The notes beneath the pieces are model-generated. The model worked only from the letters and a program-made list of their open reading frames with translations. It searched no databases and had not been told where the DNA came from. A DNA stretch of 64,000 nt from HyVt-477 sp965224605 (lineage in GTDB: Bacteria; Pseudomonadota; Gammaproteobacteria; Thiotrichales; Thiotrichaceae): contig CBDCZP010000010.1 of assembly GCA_965224605.1 (NCBI GenBank), positions 248,001 through 312,000 of the forward strand. Reading direction: 5' to 3'. How positions within the stretch are numbered: the stretch's first letter is position 1; every line of letters starts with the position of its first letter. Made by a program: the position numbers and the translations under genes. Positions 7,703-17,531 of this stretch are shown piece by piece.

Positions 7703-8401
7703 CTAGTGTTTCATTCGTCTAATTAAGATGAGGAAACAGGCTACCGCAATAGTCGAAGCGCCAAACAACATACTCATCACCATAATCTGGTATCTCACTG
7801 CGATGAGAGGCGACACTCCTGATAAAATTTGTCCCGTCATCATGCCTGGTAATGATACCAAACCCACAGCAAACAAAGAGTTCACCACTGGGATTAACGA
7901 TGCCTGAAATGCTATATTACGTGCTTCTAAATAACCCACATTGTGCTTAATCTCAGCAAAATATCGTTCCGCTGCCAGACTGACGCTATTCATAGCATTA
8001 GAAAAAATCATTCCTGCCAAAGGAATAATAAATTGTGGTGTATACCAAGGCTCGATGGCTAACACACCTTGTGTTATCAGTGCCAAAGTAAACCCACCTC
8101 CTAAGAGGATTGAAATCAAGGTATATTTATACAGACTCCAGAGATCACCAGATAGTGTTCTAAGAGCAATCCAGCTGGAGGCCAAAACCATCACCGACAA
8201 TATTAATACGATGACCCAGGCATTATCAGATTCAAAAATATAACTAAGAAAGTAACCAATCATCAGCAGCTGAAGCAGCATCCTGACCACGCCATGAAGT
8301 GCGGATAAATAATTTTGTGACCAATAAAACATAATGGCAATCGCAACAAAAGCCGGAATGAATGCTATTGCCAGATTACTTAAGGGAATGGATTGAATCA
8401 T
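7703..8401 (-). CDS. fetB: FetB/YbbM-family ABC transporter permease
   Basis: A protein of about 232 residues with roughly six to seven membrane segments. It contains PLAGMIFSNAMNSVSLAAER, the hallmark of the UPF0014/FetB permeases, and LPGMMTGQILSGVSPLIAVRYQ, the coupling helix region. In E. coli FetB pairs with the ATPase FetA for iron export. No FetA-like ATPase lies beside it here, so the partner is encoded elsewhere. The chosen start is the ATG at 8401 (MIQSIPLSNLA). A TTG eight codons upstream is also open. Metal export is inferred from the family. Confidence 0.8.
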   Translation of the reverse strand: MIQSIPLSNLAIAFIPAFVAIAIMFYWSQNYLSALHGVVRMLLQLLMIGYFLSYIFESDNAWVIVLILSVMVLASSWIALRTLSGDLWSLYKYTLISILLGGGFTLALITQGVLAIEPWYTPQFIIPLAGMIFSNAMNSVSLAAERYFAEIKHNVGYLEARNIAFQASLIPVVNSLFAVGLVSLPGMMTGQILSGVSPLIAVRYQIMVMSMLFGASTIAVACFLILIRRMKH

Positions 8402-8435
8402 GGTTTTAAACGAAGCTTCTTTCAAATCAAATCAT

Positions 8436-9218
8436 CTACCTACCTGTTAATACCCCTATTACCCTTTGATGTCCAGCCTGTCTTGCCAAATCCAAAGCAG
8501 ATTTATCATCATTATTTCGAAGCTGGGTTAGTGAACCAAATTGTATCAACAGAGTGATGACATTTTCTGCACCAAATCTTGCCGCAGAATGTAACGGAGT
8601 CCAGCCCAAAACGGTTCGGCTATTAACATCAGCGCCGTTCTCGATAAGAATCCTTGCAGCATCAAGCTGGTTATGAGCCGCGGCTGAATGCAAAGCCGTT
8701 TCCCCATTCGTATTCGCCGAAGAAATATTCGCACCCTGCCCTATCATCTGTAATATTAAATCCGTATCACCTTGTTCACTTGCTTGAAACAGCGTTGCAT
8801 TATATGTAGCAACATTCATTCTGTTAATGACGGGAGGTTCAACAGCATCTAACTGAGGACTAGTAGGTATAGTTATTATAGGCGTAGTATTAGGCATAGT
8901 ATTGGGCATAGTTGTTATAGATGCAGCTGCCATCGGCTCAGGAATCTGTGACTCCGCCGTGTCTCTTTCACCCTTATCAATACCCGTTAGCTCGACGGAT
9001 ACTACCTCCGAGTGTCTTTCAATTATAATAGGAGCATACTCCGACTGATAAACCATCGCAGGTTGAGAATGAGACTCAGAACTCGCATCACGATTCTGAC
9101 TTATCACGGGGTTATAACCAGACGAAGGATATTGTGTCGAACAAGAAGCGATAAAAACCAGAGAAATACAAGAAGCGGCGTACCTTAATGGGTATACAAA
9201 TGTTGAGTCAGTCATCAT
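8436..9218 (-). CDS. ankyrin-repeat lipoprotein
   Basis: A 260-residue protein. The N-terminus has a hydrophobic segment ending LVFIASC with Cys as lipobox, so it is probably an outer- or inner-membrane lipoprotein. Residues about 30-135 are low complexity, rich in Pro, Thr and Ser (TTMPNTMPNTTPIIT). The C-terminal half holds three ankyrin repeats: NGETALHSAAAHNQLDAARI, GWTPLHSAARFGAENVITLL and DKSALDLARQAGHQ. It probably acts as an envelope protein-binding scaffold. It starts 35 bp from the permease gene in the same direction. The partner is unknown. Confidence 0.8.
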   Translation of the reverse strand: MMTDSTFVYPLRYAASCISLVFIASCSTQYPSSGYNPVISQNRDASSESHSQPAMVYQSEYAPIIIERHSEVVSVELTGIDKGERDTAESQIPEPMAAASITTMPNTMPNTTPIITIPTSPQLDAVEPPVINRMNVATYNATLFQASEQGDTDLILQMIGQGANISSANTNGETALHSAAAHNQLDAARILIENGADVNSRTVLGWTPLHSAARFGAENVITLLIQFGSLTQLRNNDDKSALDLARQAGHQRVIGVLTGR

Positions 9219-9432
9219 AATGCCGCCTATTATCAGTGTAAGATACGCAATCTATGAGGGAATTAAGATAAACGAAACGGGTTTCTGAATAGTCGGCTAT
9301 TTATTAATTTTCCCAAAAGTATTTACATAGTAAATTAGTCACAAGCTCTACATGCCAATACTTTTGAGACAATTAATAGCTGGCTGATGTGATGTAAGAT
9401 GCCGAGTGATGAAGTGATGTATTTAAACTTTT

Positions 9433-10107
9433 TTAAACTTCACTCCACCTGCGCACTAAATTTGAATATACATTGCTAATGTGGCGGGTTTCTTCTGCTT
9501 CAGGCTGCGTTTTTAGCAAACTTTCACGAGCACCTGAAAGTTCATATAACAGCTCTCTTTTCTGAGCATCCCTGATCATGCTTTGTGCCCAAATTACTGC
9601 TACTAATCGCTGTCCTGCTGTAATTTCAGCTACTTTATGAAGACTGCTTGATGGATAAACAATAGCATCACCTGCATTGAGTTTGATGAGCTGCTCTCCG
9701 AAAGGTGTTTGAATAATAATTTCGCCTCCTTCATAGGCGTCTTTAGCATTCAGAAAAACAGTGGTAGAAACATCGCTGCGATACTGCTGCCCAAAAGGCC
9801 CCATTACCGGATTGTCCACATGATAGCCGTAATTCATTCCCTGCGTATAACGTGCATAAAAGGGGGTTGAGACTCTATTAGGCAAGGCCGCTCTTTGATA
9901 TTCTTCATGCTGTACTAACGAATTCATTACAATTTGATTTAATTGCTGATGCAATGGGTTTTGGGAAGCTAATTCCTCATTATTTTTAACGGTTTTTGCT
10001 TCCTTCCCTGCCGACAATTTTCCGTCTACAAATTGTGCATTTTCCAATAGTTTCTGTACTACGGAAAGTTGTTGTTCGTTCAACACTTTTTTTATTGCAA
10101 GCAACAT
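9433..10107 (-). CDS. PKHD-type Fe(II)/2-oxoglutarate hydroxylase (PiuC-like)
   Basis: A 225-residue protein starting MLLAIKKVLNEQQL. The iron-binding triad is visible: H-x-D in YHVDNPVMG, and the distal His in SSSLHKVAEITAGQRLVAVIWAQS, followed by the 2-oxoglutarate Arg in GQR. It matches the PiuC/YbiX family, which is often linked to iron uptake. The ATG at 10107 is chosen over the upstream frame because it aligns with the family start. It is divergent from the gene at 10154, sharing a promoter region of under 50 bp. The substrate is unknown. Confidence 0.85.
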   Translation of the reverse strand: MLLAIKKVLNEQQLSVVQKLLENAQFVDGKLSAGKEAKTVKNNEELASQNPLHQQLNQIVMNSLVQHEEYQRAALPNRVSTPFYARYTQGMNYGYHVDNPVMGPFGQQYRSDVSTTVFLNAKDAYEGGEIIIQTPFGEQLIKLNAGDAIVYPSSSLHKVAEITAGQRLVAVIWAQSMIRDAQKRELLYELSGARESLLKTQPEAEETRHISNVYSNLVRRWSEV

Positions 10108-10153
10108 GTACAATACCCATCCAATGCTATCTAAACCTGACCAGAAGCTTACC

Positions 10154-10477
10154 ATGATATTAAGAATTTTTGTTGATGAACACGAACAAGAAATTAAAGT
10201 TCCAGACACCATCCTTATAGATGCGAAGGAGTATTTTGATATGCTTGATAAAGATATGGATAACGGCTATCAAATGAGTCGAACATGGGTAGCAAAACCA
10301 GATTTAACCCAACGTTGTCAAATTATTGCAGATAGAATCCTTACCGCCTTAGAACAACAGAATAAAGAAACGGCAACGTTGATGGCTGCTTATATTTTGT
10401 CTCGAGTGCCTAACGCTTATGCGATGCACCTTAATCTTGAAGGGGACATGACGTTGTTTGATTTGGAGACGCGATAA
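10154..10477 (+). CDS. conserved hypothetical protein
   Basis: A 107-residue acidic protein starting MILRIFVDEHEQEIKVPD. It contains DMLDKDMDNGYQMSRTWV and a helical C-terminal half (CQIIADRILTALEQQNKETAT). No family is recognised with certainty. An upstream ATG at 10106 would overlap the divergent hydroxylase start, so the internal ATG is preferred. It is small, soluble and without a signal peptide. It converges on truA. Confidence 0.6.
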   Translation: MILRIFVDEHEQEIKVPDTILIDAKEYFDMLDKDMDNGYQMSRTWVAKPDLTQRCQIIADRILTALEQQNKETATLMAAYILSRVPNAYAMHLNLEGDMTLFDLETR

Positions 10478-10502
10478 AGAACCTGAGTGAATTCACCCTA
10501 TT

Positions 10503-11297
10503 TTAAAAAACCGGAAGCCGGTATGCTTCAGGCATCTCATATGCTTTGGGATAATGAACATGCACAAAATAAAGTCCGCACGCGCGTGCGGTTGGCCCCG
10601 CTTTTTTACGATCTTTCAACGCTAACAATTCAGCCATGAATTCCACATCCCAAGCACCTTTCCCCACCATCACTAATGATCCCACTATATTTCTTACCAT
10701 GTGATGTAAAAAGGCATTCGCAGCAATATCAATATAAATATAAACACCGTCTCGTGATACGTTGATCTCTTTAATCTCACGAATAGCATGATTCGATTGA
10801 CAGCTTGATGCCTGAAAGCTACTAAAATCATGTTCACCTATTAATGCCTGGGCCGCTGTATTCATTGCTCTTTCATCAAGTGGGTCATAAATCCAGCTTA
10901 CCTGTTTATCTAATAACGCTGACCTAGCTTTTCTGTTTAAAATCACATAGCGATAGCGACGTAGATGAGCAGAAAACCGCGCACTGAACTCCTTGGTAGC
11001 TTCAGTAGCTTTAGGAACTTCTTTGACCCATAACACAGCTATGTCATTCGGGAGATGTGTATTTGCTCCAAACATCCAGGATTTCGGCAGCCGCTCCACT
11101 TCGGTATCAAAATGGATAATTTGTCCCAATGCATGAACACCGCTATCCGTTCGACCTGCACACGTCACTTCAATCAACTGATTGGCTACTTTGGAAAGAG
11201 CCGTCTCAACCTCTTCTTGCACAGACTTGGCATGACCTAGCCTTTGCCAACCACAATAAGATGTTCCGTTATATTCAATACAGGCTACAAATTTCAT
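10503..11297 (-). CDS. truA: tRNA pseudouridine(38-40) synthase
   Basis: A 264-residue protein with the TruA catalytic motif CAGRTDSGVHALGQIIHF; the Asp is the nucleophile. It also has RRYRYVILNRKA, FLHHMVRNIVGSLVMVGKG and GLYFVHVHYP, all typical. It isomerises uridines 38-40 in the anticodon stem-loop of many tRNAs. It lies downstream of fimV, the usual gammaproteobacterial neighbour, but a terminator separates the two. Confidence 0.95.
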   Translation of the reverse strand: MKFVACIEYNGTSYCGWQRLGHAKSVQEEVETALSKVANQLIEVTCAGRTDSGVHALGQIIHFDTEVERLPKSWMFGANTHLPNDIAVLWVKEVPKATEATKEFSARFSAHLRRYRYVILNRKARSALLDKQVSWIYDPLDERAMNTAAQALIGEHDFSSFQASSCQSNHAIREIKEINVSRDGVYIYIDIAANAFLHHMVRNIVGSLVMVGKGAWDVEFMAELLALKDRKKAGPTARACGLYFVHVHYPKAYEMPEAYRLPVF

Positions 11298-11367
11298 TAC
11301 AGAATGATACTTACTTTACAGGCTTTCTTATACTAAAAATTCAACATGAGCAACATAGAGCAGACAT

Positions 11368-11393
11368 AAAAAAACCGGGGAATCCCGGTTTTT
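11368..11393 (-). terminator. rho-independent terminator after fimV
   Basis: The hairpin AAACCGGG / CCCGGTTT has a GATT loop, followed on the minus strand by a run of about eight T. It lies 50 bp past the fimV stop and upstream of truA, so it should end or attenuate the fimV transcript. The A-rich 5' side makes it possibly bidirectional. Confidence 0.85.
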
Positions 11394-11443
11394 AAAATTT
11401 ATGGTACGAGCCAGATCAAGCCTTACAACCAAACAAGTAGAGG

Positions 11444-14266
11444 TTACCCGGTTTGTTGAAGTAGTTCCTCAGCTTCTCTTTTCTGATCATCATTACCTTC
11501 AATAACCACTTCTTCGAGGGTATGACGTGCGCCTTCAACATCACCCATATCTAAATAGGCTCTGGCTAAATCCAGTTTAGTACCGATATGTGCTTGTTGA
11601 ACTTCCTCGTCATCATCAGAAAGGTCAAGGAAAGATAAAGCATCATCTAAAGTATCATCATTACTTTCATTTGTAGTAGTAGATGTATAACCATTCCCGG
11701 TGGGTAAGATTTTATCTAAACCATTGTCTTGATCAATTTCCAGATCAATACTGGTTAAATCATCTGATGTACTAACGCCTCCAAAATCCAGGATATTATC
11801 TTTAGCATCAAATTCACCCGCTAATTCATCAAGACCAAAGTCATCGCCCAAATCAAGATCAGCACCTAGCTCATCACCCAAGTCTAGATTAAAGTCTCCA
11901 TCATCAAGCCCCGAAATATTTAAATCTTCTGTGCTATCAAGTTCCGGTGGCAATGCATCAGCGAAATCGTTATCCGTGAATGAACCGGGGCCGTTATCAG
12001 AAAAAGCTTCTTTAGCAATATTCGCAGCAGTACTAACACTGGCAACTCCAGCTACCATTCCAGCAGCTGTCTGCGCCGATAATTCTGAAAACAGTTCGTT
12101 TTCCGGTGAAACCTCTTTACCCCAATCAACTATCTTATCCCATAACTGTTGTTTGTTATCGCCTTCAGCCTTGAGGAAATCTTTGGCCGTCGAAACAAAG
12201 GACTCTGGATCGCTTGCTGCCTTATAGTTCTCAAGTAGTTTATAGCGATATTCAAGTTTGGAAGGATTGTTCGCAATGGCTTTCTTAAGCTCATCTTCTG
12301 CCTGTTCATGCAGACCATAAACAATATAAACATCTGCTTCTTGCAAAATCTCATCTTCTTCAAAAGTATCATCACCGGATAATATGCTATCAAAGGTATC
12401 AACATCATTAGTGCTAGTATCACTCGTGTTATCTGCGAAGAAATCATCAGTGCTAGTATCCTTTGAGTCTGCAACGTCTTCCATGTCATTTTCAATGGGC
12501 GAGACGAAAGATTCAGACTCATCGTCAAAGAAGTCATCATCCCCTTTCTCATCTTTGACTTCTTCTGCCATATGATCATCAACTGCGGTAGATGATCTTC
12601 TCATCAACAACCAACCGAATAACAAGGCTAATAAACCACCTCCACCTATCGCGGCAACAAGAGGCGATGATAAGAGATCTAAAATTCCACCTTTTGAATC
12701 AGTATCATTATTCGTTTTGAAAGGATTTGCTTCTGTAATTTCATTTTCGGCAATGGCTTCATCAGCAGGACTTTCAAGAACCGCATTAACCGCTGTCTGT
12801 GAAACACCCTTATCTAAGGCTGTCTCTGGCTGATTGACAGTGCCTTCTTCGTCACCACGAATAATACGATTGTTATTCTGTTCAGTCTGATTTGCAACTT
12901 GTTGCACTAAGTCTTCTGATTCATTTACTGGTGTTTCTTGTACCACTTCATCGGTCGTTGTAGTGTTAGCTACAGTTCCACCTAGTTGTGTTTCGAGTCT
13001 TGCTAGTTTGTCATTTTTTAGTGTGATTAAACGTTCTTTTTTGCGGATGATTGCTTCAAGTTTGCTTACTCGTGCATGCAATTCTGCACTTTCACTTTTG
13101 CTACTCGCTAAAGCTTCTTGAGCAAGGATTAACTGCTTCTCTAACTCAGCATTGCCAACAGCTGATGCTTGATTTGCTGAGACCGATTTATCAGAACTCC
13201 CGACAACGCTTAGATTCGCCTGATCATTTGACCCAACTTGAGTAGTTGATGTTGAACTAGTGCCACCACTTGTTACGGCTGACTGAGCAACTGTCTTGCT
13301 AGCAAGACCTGAACGGTATTTCTTCCATTGACTGTAATGTTGTTTAACAATTTGTTGCGATTCTGAAGAAGATCTACCAACCACATCACTCTTTGATGGT
13401 TTTTCTAATAACACGCCAGATCTTAAGTCATTAATATTGGAATTTGAAAATGCCTTTGGGTTCGCTCTAAACAGCGCAACCATCATTTGATTATTTGAAA
13501 CACCACGATAACGTAGACGAGAAGCAATTCTACTCATCGTATCACCACGTTTTACTCGATATTTTGTACTTCGTGTGGCAGTTGTTCTTGCAGACGTATC
13601 ACTGGTCTCATTCAGTACTGTCTGGGCTTGAGCTTCGAACTCTTGTTGCTGACGATTTGCTTGTGACTGTTGTGCTTGCTGCTGACGTTGAACTTCTAAC
13701 TGACGCTGTCTTTGTTGCTGCTGAAGTGCGAGTTGGCGTTGACGTTCTGCTTCTTGTCCACGGTTAACAGCACCACTTACGACGCCAGGTTTAGGCTCTG
13801 CTCGAACAGCAACCGCATTTTCAGTAGATGCACTACCGGTGTTCAATAACACAGGAGGATCCAATAAAACGGTATATTCTTTCAGTAGTTGACCTTGTGG
13901 CCAGCTAACTTCAAGTAAAAAATTCAAAAAAGGTTCAGAAATAGGCACACTTGAGGTGACTCGAATAACGGGCTTACCCTTTTGAACATCTGGAGTAAAT
14001 TTAAGGCTATCTAAAAATGCCGGGCGATCAATACCTACTCGGCTGAACACTTCTGCCGATGCAAGCCTAACTTTCAACTGACGCGCTTCCTTGGCGTTCG
14101 TTGATAATAGATCAATTTGCGCATTGAGAGGTTGATCCAGCTGCGATGATGAGTGTAACTCACCTAATCCTAGAGCCTGTGAAGCTACTGGATATGCCAT
14201 CACCATTGAAATAGCTAAGCTGAGTGCAGTTTTCTGCGCAGATTGTCGTGCCGTTCGATTTTTCAC
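11444..14266 (-). CDS. fimV: FimV-family polar hub/LysM protein
   Basis: A 940-residue protein. A signal peptide (SLAISMVMAYPVASQALG) is followed by the periplasmic FimV N-domain (GLGELHSSSQLDQPLNAQIDL). A Gln-rich stretch spans about 170-215, and a LysM domain about 237-292 (YRVKRGDTMSRIASRLRYRG). A coiled coil follows at about 370-430, then one membrane helix near 530-553. The cytoplasmic part is highly acidic, with a C-terminal TPR-like FimV domain (GTKLDLARAYLDMGDVEGARHTLEEV). In Pseudomonas FimV organises type IV pili and polar signalling. It sits between asd and truA as in pseudomonads. Confidence 0.92.
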   Translation of the reverse strand: MKNRTARQSAQKTALSLAISMVMAYPVASQALGLGELHSSSQLDQPLNAQIDLLSTNAKEARQLKVRLASAEVFSRVGIDRPAFLDSLKFTPDVQKGKPVIRVTSSVPISEPFLNFLLEVSWPQGQLLKEYTVLLDPPVLLNTGSASTENAVAVRAEPKPGVVSGAVNRGQEAERQRQLALQQQQRQRQLEVQRQQQAQQSQANRQQQEFEAQAQTVLNETSDTSARTTATRSTKYRVKRGDTMSRIASRLRYRGVSNNQMMVALFRANPKAFSNSNINDLRSGVLLEKPSKSDVVGRSSSESQQIVKQHYSQWKKYRSGLASKTVAQSAVTSGGTSSTSTTQVGSNDQANLSVVGSSDKSVSANQASAVGNAELEKQLILAQEALASSKSESAELHARVSKLEAIIRKKERLITLKNDKLARLETQLGGTVANTTTTDEVVQETPVNESEDLVQQVANQTEQNNNRIIRGDEEGTVNQPETALDKGVSQTAVNAVLESPADEAIAENEITEANPFKTNNDTDSKGGILDLLSSPLVAAIGGGGLLALLFGWLLMRRSSTAVDDHMAEEVKDEKGDDDFFDDESESFVSPIENDMEDVADSKDTSTDDFFADNTSDTSTNDVDTFDSILSGDDTFEEDEILQEADVYIVYGLHEQAEDELKKAIANNPSKLEYRYKLLENYKAASDPESFVSTAKDFLKAEGDNKQQLWDKIVDWGKEVSPENELFSELSAQTAAGMVAGVASVSTAANIAKEAFSDNGPGSFTDNDFADALPPELDSTEDLNISGLDDGDFNLDLGDELGADLDLGDDFGLDELAGEFDAKDNILDFGGVSTSDDLTSIDLEIDQDNGLDKILPTGNGYTSTTTNESNDDTLDDALSFLDLSDDDEEVQQAHIGTKLDLARAYLDMGDVEGARHTLEEVVIEGNDDQKREAEELLQQTG

Positions 14267-14698
14267 AAAAATCCCCTTTTGTGTATATTAGTACCTACCC
14301 CCACTATACCTTACTAGATAGCCCCAAATAGTGTGATATGTACGTAAGAATTAGAAGTTATTATTATTAGTTTCAGTTAAACAACGTAAACTATATACCA
14401 TAAGTTATTGATAAGCAATAACTACGAGCCTCAAGAAAGTTGTCAAATCTTCTTTAACTACTTTCTAAGTAAGGGAACATTTAATCAATTTTCTGATGAA
14501 CGTTGACTGAATTCATTACAAGCGGTCTAACTATCTAAATCCACGTTTCCTATCTATATTAATATTATTAATTTATATCAGTAGGTTATATCAAACTAAC
14601 ACAGACAACGTTAACTTTCGAGATGCGAAATAATCGGAACATAGCTCTATCCCCAAATCAATAGAACTTCACTAATCCCGAACATAGGCTGACGAGAG
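14267..14698. other. intergenic leader of fimV
   Basis: 432 bp of AT-rich DNA between asd and fimV. I see no frame, tRNA or strong hairpin. The run TTTCACAAAAATCCCC directly upstream of fimV provides little Shine-Dalgarno sequence. The region presumably carries the fimV promoter. Confidence 0.5.
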
Positions 14699-15724
14699 TT
14701 ATAAATAATCTTGAATCAATCTTTCAGCAATTTGAATACTATTGAGTGCCGCTCCTTTTCGCACATTATCAGCCACTATCCATAAATCAAGACCCGTGGG
14801 ATGTGAGATATCTTCGCGAATTCTGCCTACATAGACAGGGTCTGTATTCGCACCATTGGCAATCGCAGTTGGGTATCCGCCATCCTTGTGATCGTCGATC
14901 ACTACGATACCTTGCTGATTGCTCAATAACTCTTTGGCTTGGCTTGCCGTTAATTTATCTCTGGTTTCAATATGCACGGCTTCTGAATGCCCGAAAAACA
15001 CTGGGACACGTACTGCGGTAGGGTTAACTAAAACATCATCATCCTCTAATATCTTTTTGGTTTCCCACACCATTTTCATTTCTTCCTTGGTGTAACCATT
15101 ATCAAGGAAGACATCAATCTGCGGAATAACATTAAAAGCTATTTGGTGAGGATATACTTTTGGGTCTTCACTGGGTTGTCCATTTAACAGCCTTGCAGTC
15201 TGTCCTGCCAGCTCTTCTATAGCGGGTTTTCCCGTACCGGATACTGCTTGATAAGTAGCTACATTAATACGGGTGATCTTAGCCGCATCATGTAACGGTT
15301 TTAACGCAACCAACATTTGAATGGTCGAACAATTGGGGTTAGCGATAATCCCACGATTCGTATAGCCCGCGATTGCATGAGGGTTTACTTCTGGAACAAC
15401 CAGCGGAATATCATCGTCGTAACGAAAATGTGCGGTATTATCAATCACTACACAGCCAGCTTCCGCCGCTTTAGGTGCATATTCTGCAGAAATAGCACCT
15501 CCTGGAGAGAATAGACCAATCTGTACTTTTGAGAAGTCAAAAGTTGCTAAATCTTCTACTCTTAATGTTTTCGTACCAAAGGTTACGGGTTTTCCCACTG
15601 AACGTTCACTTGCCAACGCGTAAATCTTTCCCACCGGAAAATTACGCTCTGCAAGAATAGAAAGCATTGTTTCGCCTACTGCTCCTGTCGCTCCGACAAC
15701 AGCTACATCATATGTTTTTGACAT
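14699..15724 (-). CDS. asd: aspartate-semialdehyde dehydrogenase
   Basis: A 341-residue enzyme. It has the N-terminal NADP-binding GATGAVGETM, the active-site Cys in NPNCSTIQML, VSGTGKPAIEEL, and the substrate-binding segment VPVFFGHSEAVHIET. It reduces aspartyl-4-phosphate to the semialdehyde, the branch point to lysine/diaminopimelate, threonine and methionine. It starts 44 bp after leuB in the same direction, forming a leuCDB-asd unit. Confidence 0.95.
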   Translation of the reverse strand: MSKTYDVAVVGATGAVGETMLSILAERNFPVGKIYALASERSVGKPVTFGTKTLRVEDLATFDFSKVQIGLFSPGGAISAEYAPKAAEAGCVVIDNTAHFRYDDDIPLVVPEVNPHAIAGYTNRGIIANPNCSTIQMLVALKPLHDAAKITRINVATYQAVSGTGKPAIEELAGQTARLLNGQPSEDPKVYPHQIAFNVIPQIDVFLDNGYTKEEMKMVWETKKILEDDDVLVNPTAVRVPVFFGHSEAVHIETRDKLTASQAKELLSNQQGIVVIDDHKDGGYPTAIANGANTDPVYVGRIREDISHPTGLDLWIVADNVRKGAALNSIQIAERLIQDYL

Positions 15725-15768
15725 TTTATCTACCTGATTATTCCTTTAATTTATCTTGAGTTACAACA

Positions 15769-16857
15769 CTAGCCGAGCAAAGCACCAACAACCGCATCAC
15801 CCATTTCCGCAGTACTTACTTTACGAGCGTTAGTATCGCCTTCTACAAAAATATCCTGAGTCCTTAAACCTTGCTTTAGCACCGTTTCAACTGCGATATC
15901 AATTTTATCCGCTAAACTGCTCTGATCTAATGAATAACGCAACATCATGCTAACCGACATAATAGTGGCTAACGGATTGGCAAGCCCCTGTCCGGCAATA
16001 TCCGGAGCCGAGCCATGAATGGGTTCATACATGCCTTTCCCCTGCACATCCAGCGACGCGGAAGGCAACATACCAATGGAACCGGTTAACATGGCTGCTG
16101 CATCTGACAAAATATCACCGAACATATTTCCCGTGACCATGACATCAAATTGCTTGGGTTCCTTCACTAATTGCATGGCAGCGTTATCGACATACATATG
16201 ACTCAATTCTACTTCAGGGTATTCCTTAGCAACACGTTCAACCACTTCATGCCATAGCTCCATCACTTCAAGTACATTGGCTTTATCGACAGAACATAAA
16301 CGCTTGTCGCGCTGCATCGCTATCTTAAAAGCAGAATGGGCAATTCTTTCAATTTCTGATTCTTGATAAACCAAGGTGTTATAGCCTTGTTTCTCACCAT
16401 TTTCCAACTCACGAATACCTCGCGGCTCACCAAAGTAAATACCACCCGTAAGCTCACGAACAATCATAATATCCAGACCAGAAACCACCTCAGGCTTTAA
16501 CGATGAAGCATCTGCCAGTTCTGCATTCAAAATAGCCGGGCGTAGATTTGAGAATAATTCCAAATCAGCACGGATACCTAATAGACCCCGTTCAGGACGC
16601 AAATCACGCGGCAAGGCCTCATACTCATATCCACCCACAGCGCCGAGTAAAATAGCATCGGCATCGTGTGCCAGTTTTTTAGTTTCATCTGGATAAGGAT
16701 GTTTATATTCGTCATAAGCAGCACCACCAATAAGTCCATGACTTAATTCTACATCGAGACCAAAATCTGCTTTCAGCACCTCGATTACCTTTATGGCTTC
16801 TGCAATGATTTCTTTACCGATACCATCACCCGGTAAAACTAAAATATTCTGTGTCAT
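15769..16857 (-). CDS. leuB: 3-isopropylmalate dehydrogenase
   Basis: A 362-residue enzyme of leucine synthesis. It shows LPGDGIGKEI at the N-terminus, RPERGLLGIRADLELFSNLRP (substrate Arg residues), VRELTGGIYFGEPRG, the metal-site YVDNAAMQLV and EPIHGSAPDIAGQGLANPL near the C-terminus. It oxidatively decarboxylates 3-isopropylmalate with NAD. It lies 38 bp downstream of leuD. Confidence 0.96.
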   Translation of the reverse strand: MTQNILVLPGDGIGKEIIAEAIKVIEVLKADFGLDVELSHGLIGGAAYDEYKHPYPDETKKLAHDADAILLGAVGGYEYEALPRDLRPERGLLGIRADLELFSNLRPAILNAELADASSLKPEVVSGLDIMIVRELTGGIYFGEPRGIRELENGEKQGYNTLVYQESEIERIAHSAFKIAMQRDKRLCSVDKANVLEVMELWHEVVERVAKEYPEVELSHMYVDNAAMQLVKEPKQFDVMVTGNMFGDILSDAAAMLTGSIGMLPSASLDVQGKGMYEPIHGSAPDIAGQGLANPLATIMSVSMMLRYSLDQSSLADKIDIAVETVLKQGLRTQDIFVEGDTNARKVSTAEMGDAVVGALLG

Positions 16858-16895
16858 CTTTATTCCTTAAATCTTAATATTTTCTACTACTTTCT

Positions 16896-17531
16896 CTAAA
16901 ACAACCAAGGCGCTGCTTGCTTATGTTTCTCTTCGTACTGGCGAATAGCGTCGGCATGTTGCAAGGTCAAACCAATATCGTCAAGTCCATTTAATAAACA
17001 ATACTTTCTAAACTCACCCACTTCGAAATCATAGCTAGTTCCTGTAGAGGTAATAACCTTCTGTTGTTGCAAATCAATGGTTAGTTCATAACCCTCTTCA
17101 TGGTCGACTCCATCAAATATTTGATCAACCATATTTTCATCTAAAACAATAGGAAGAAGCCCATTCTTAAAGCTGTTATTGAAAAATATATCGGCATAGC
17201 TAGGGGCAATAACAGCCTTAATTCCATAATCAGTCAACGCCCACACCGCATGCTCACGTGAAGAACCACAACCAAAATTTTCCCTTGCGACGAGCACTGA
17301 AGCCCCTTCGTAGCGAGGCAAATTCAATACAAACTCTGTATTAACTGGCCGTTTCGAATGATCCATACCAGGCTCACCCGACTCGGTATATCGCCAATCA
17401 TCAAATAAAGTAGGTCCAAAACCTGAGCGGCTTATCGACTTTAAGTATTGTTTGGGAATAATCGCATCAGTATCAACATTAGAGCGATCCAACGGTACAA
17501 CCAAGCCTTTATGCGCAGTAAATTTATCCAT
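16896..17531 (-). CDS. leuD: 3-isopropylmalate dehydratase small subunit
   Basis: A 211-residue protein starting MDKFTAHKGLVVPLDRSNVD. It contains the swivel-domain motifs DAIIPKQYLKSI and ENFGCGSSREHAVWAL. It pairs with LeuC to isomerise 2- to 3-isopropylmalate. The ATG at 17531 overlaps the end of the restored leuC frame, which suggests translational coupling. An upstream ATG at 17549 is less likely. Confidence 0.95.
   Translation of the reverse strand: MDKFTAHKGLVVPLDRSNVDTDAIIPKQYLKSISRSGFGPTLFDDWRYTESGEPGMDHSKRPVNTEFVLNLPRYEGASVLVARENFGCGSSREHAVWALTDYGIKAVIAPSYADIFFNNSFKNGLLPIVLDENMVDQIFDGVDHEEGYELTIDLQQQKVITSTGTSYDFEVGEFRKYCLLNGLDDIGLTLQHADAIRQYEEKHKQAAPWLF

Noticed and set aside
12130..12582. 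150-codon minus-strand frame inside fimV
   Set aside because: It is a shifted frame of the acidic FimV region, Met/Ile/Leu-rich as expected from GAT/GAA repeats.
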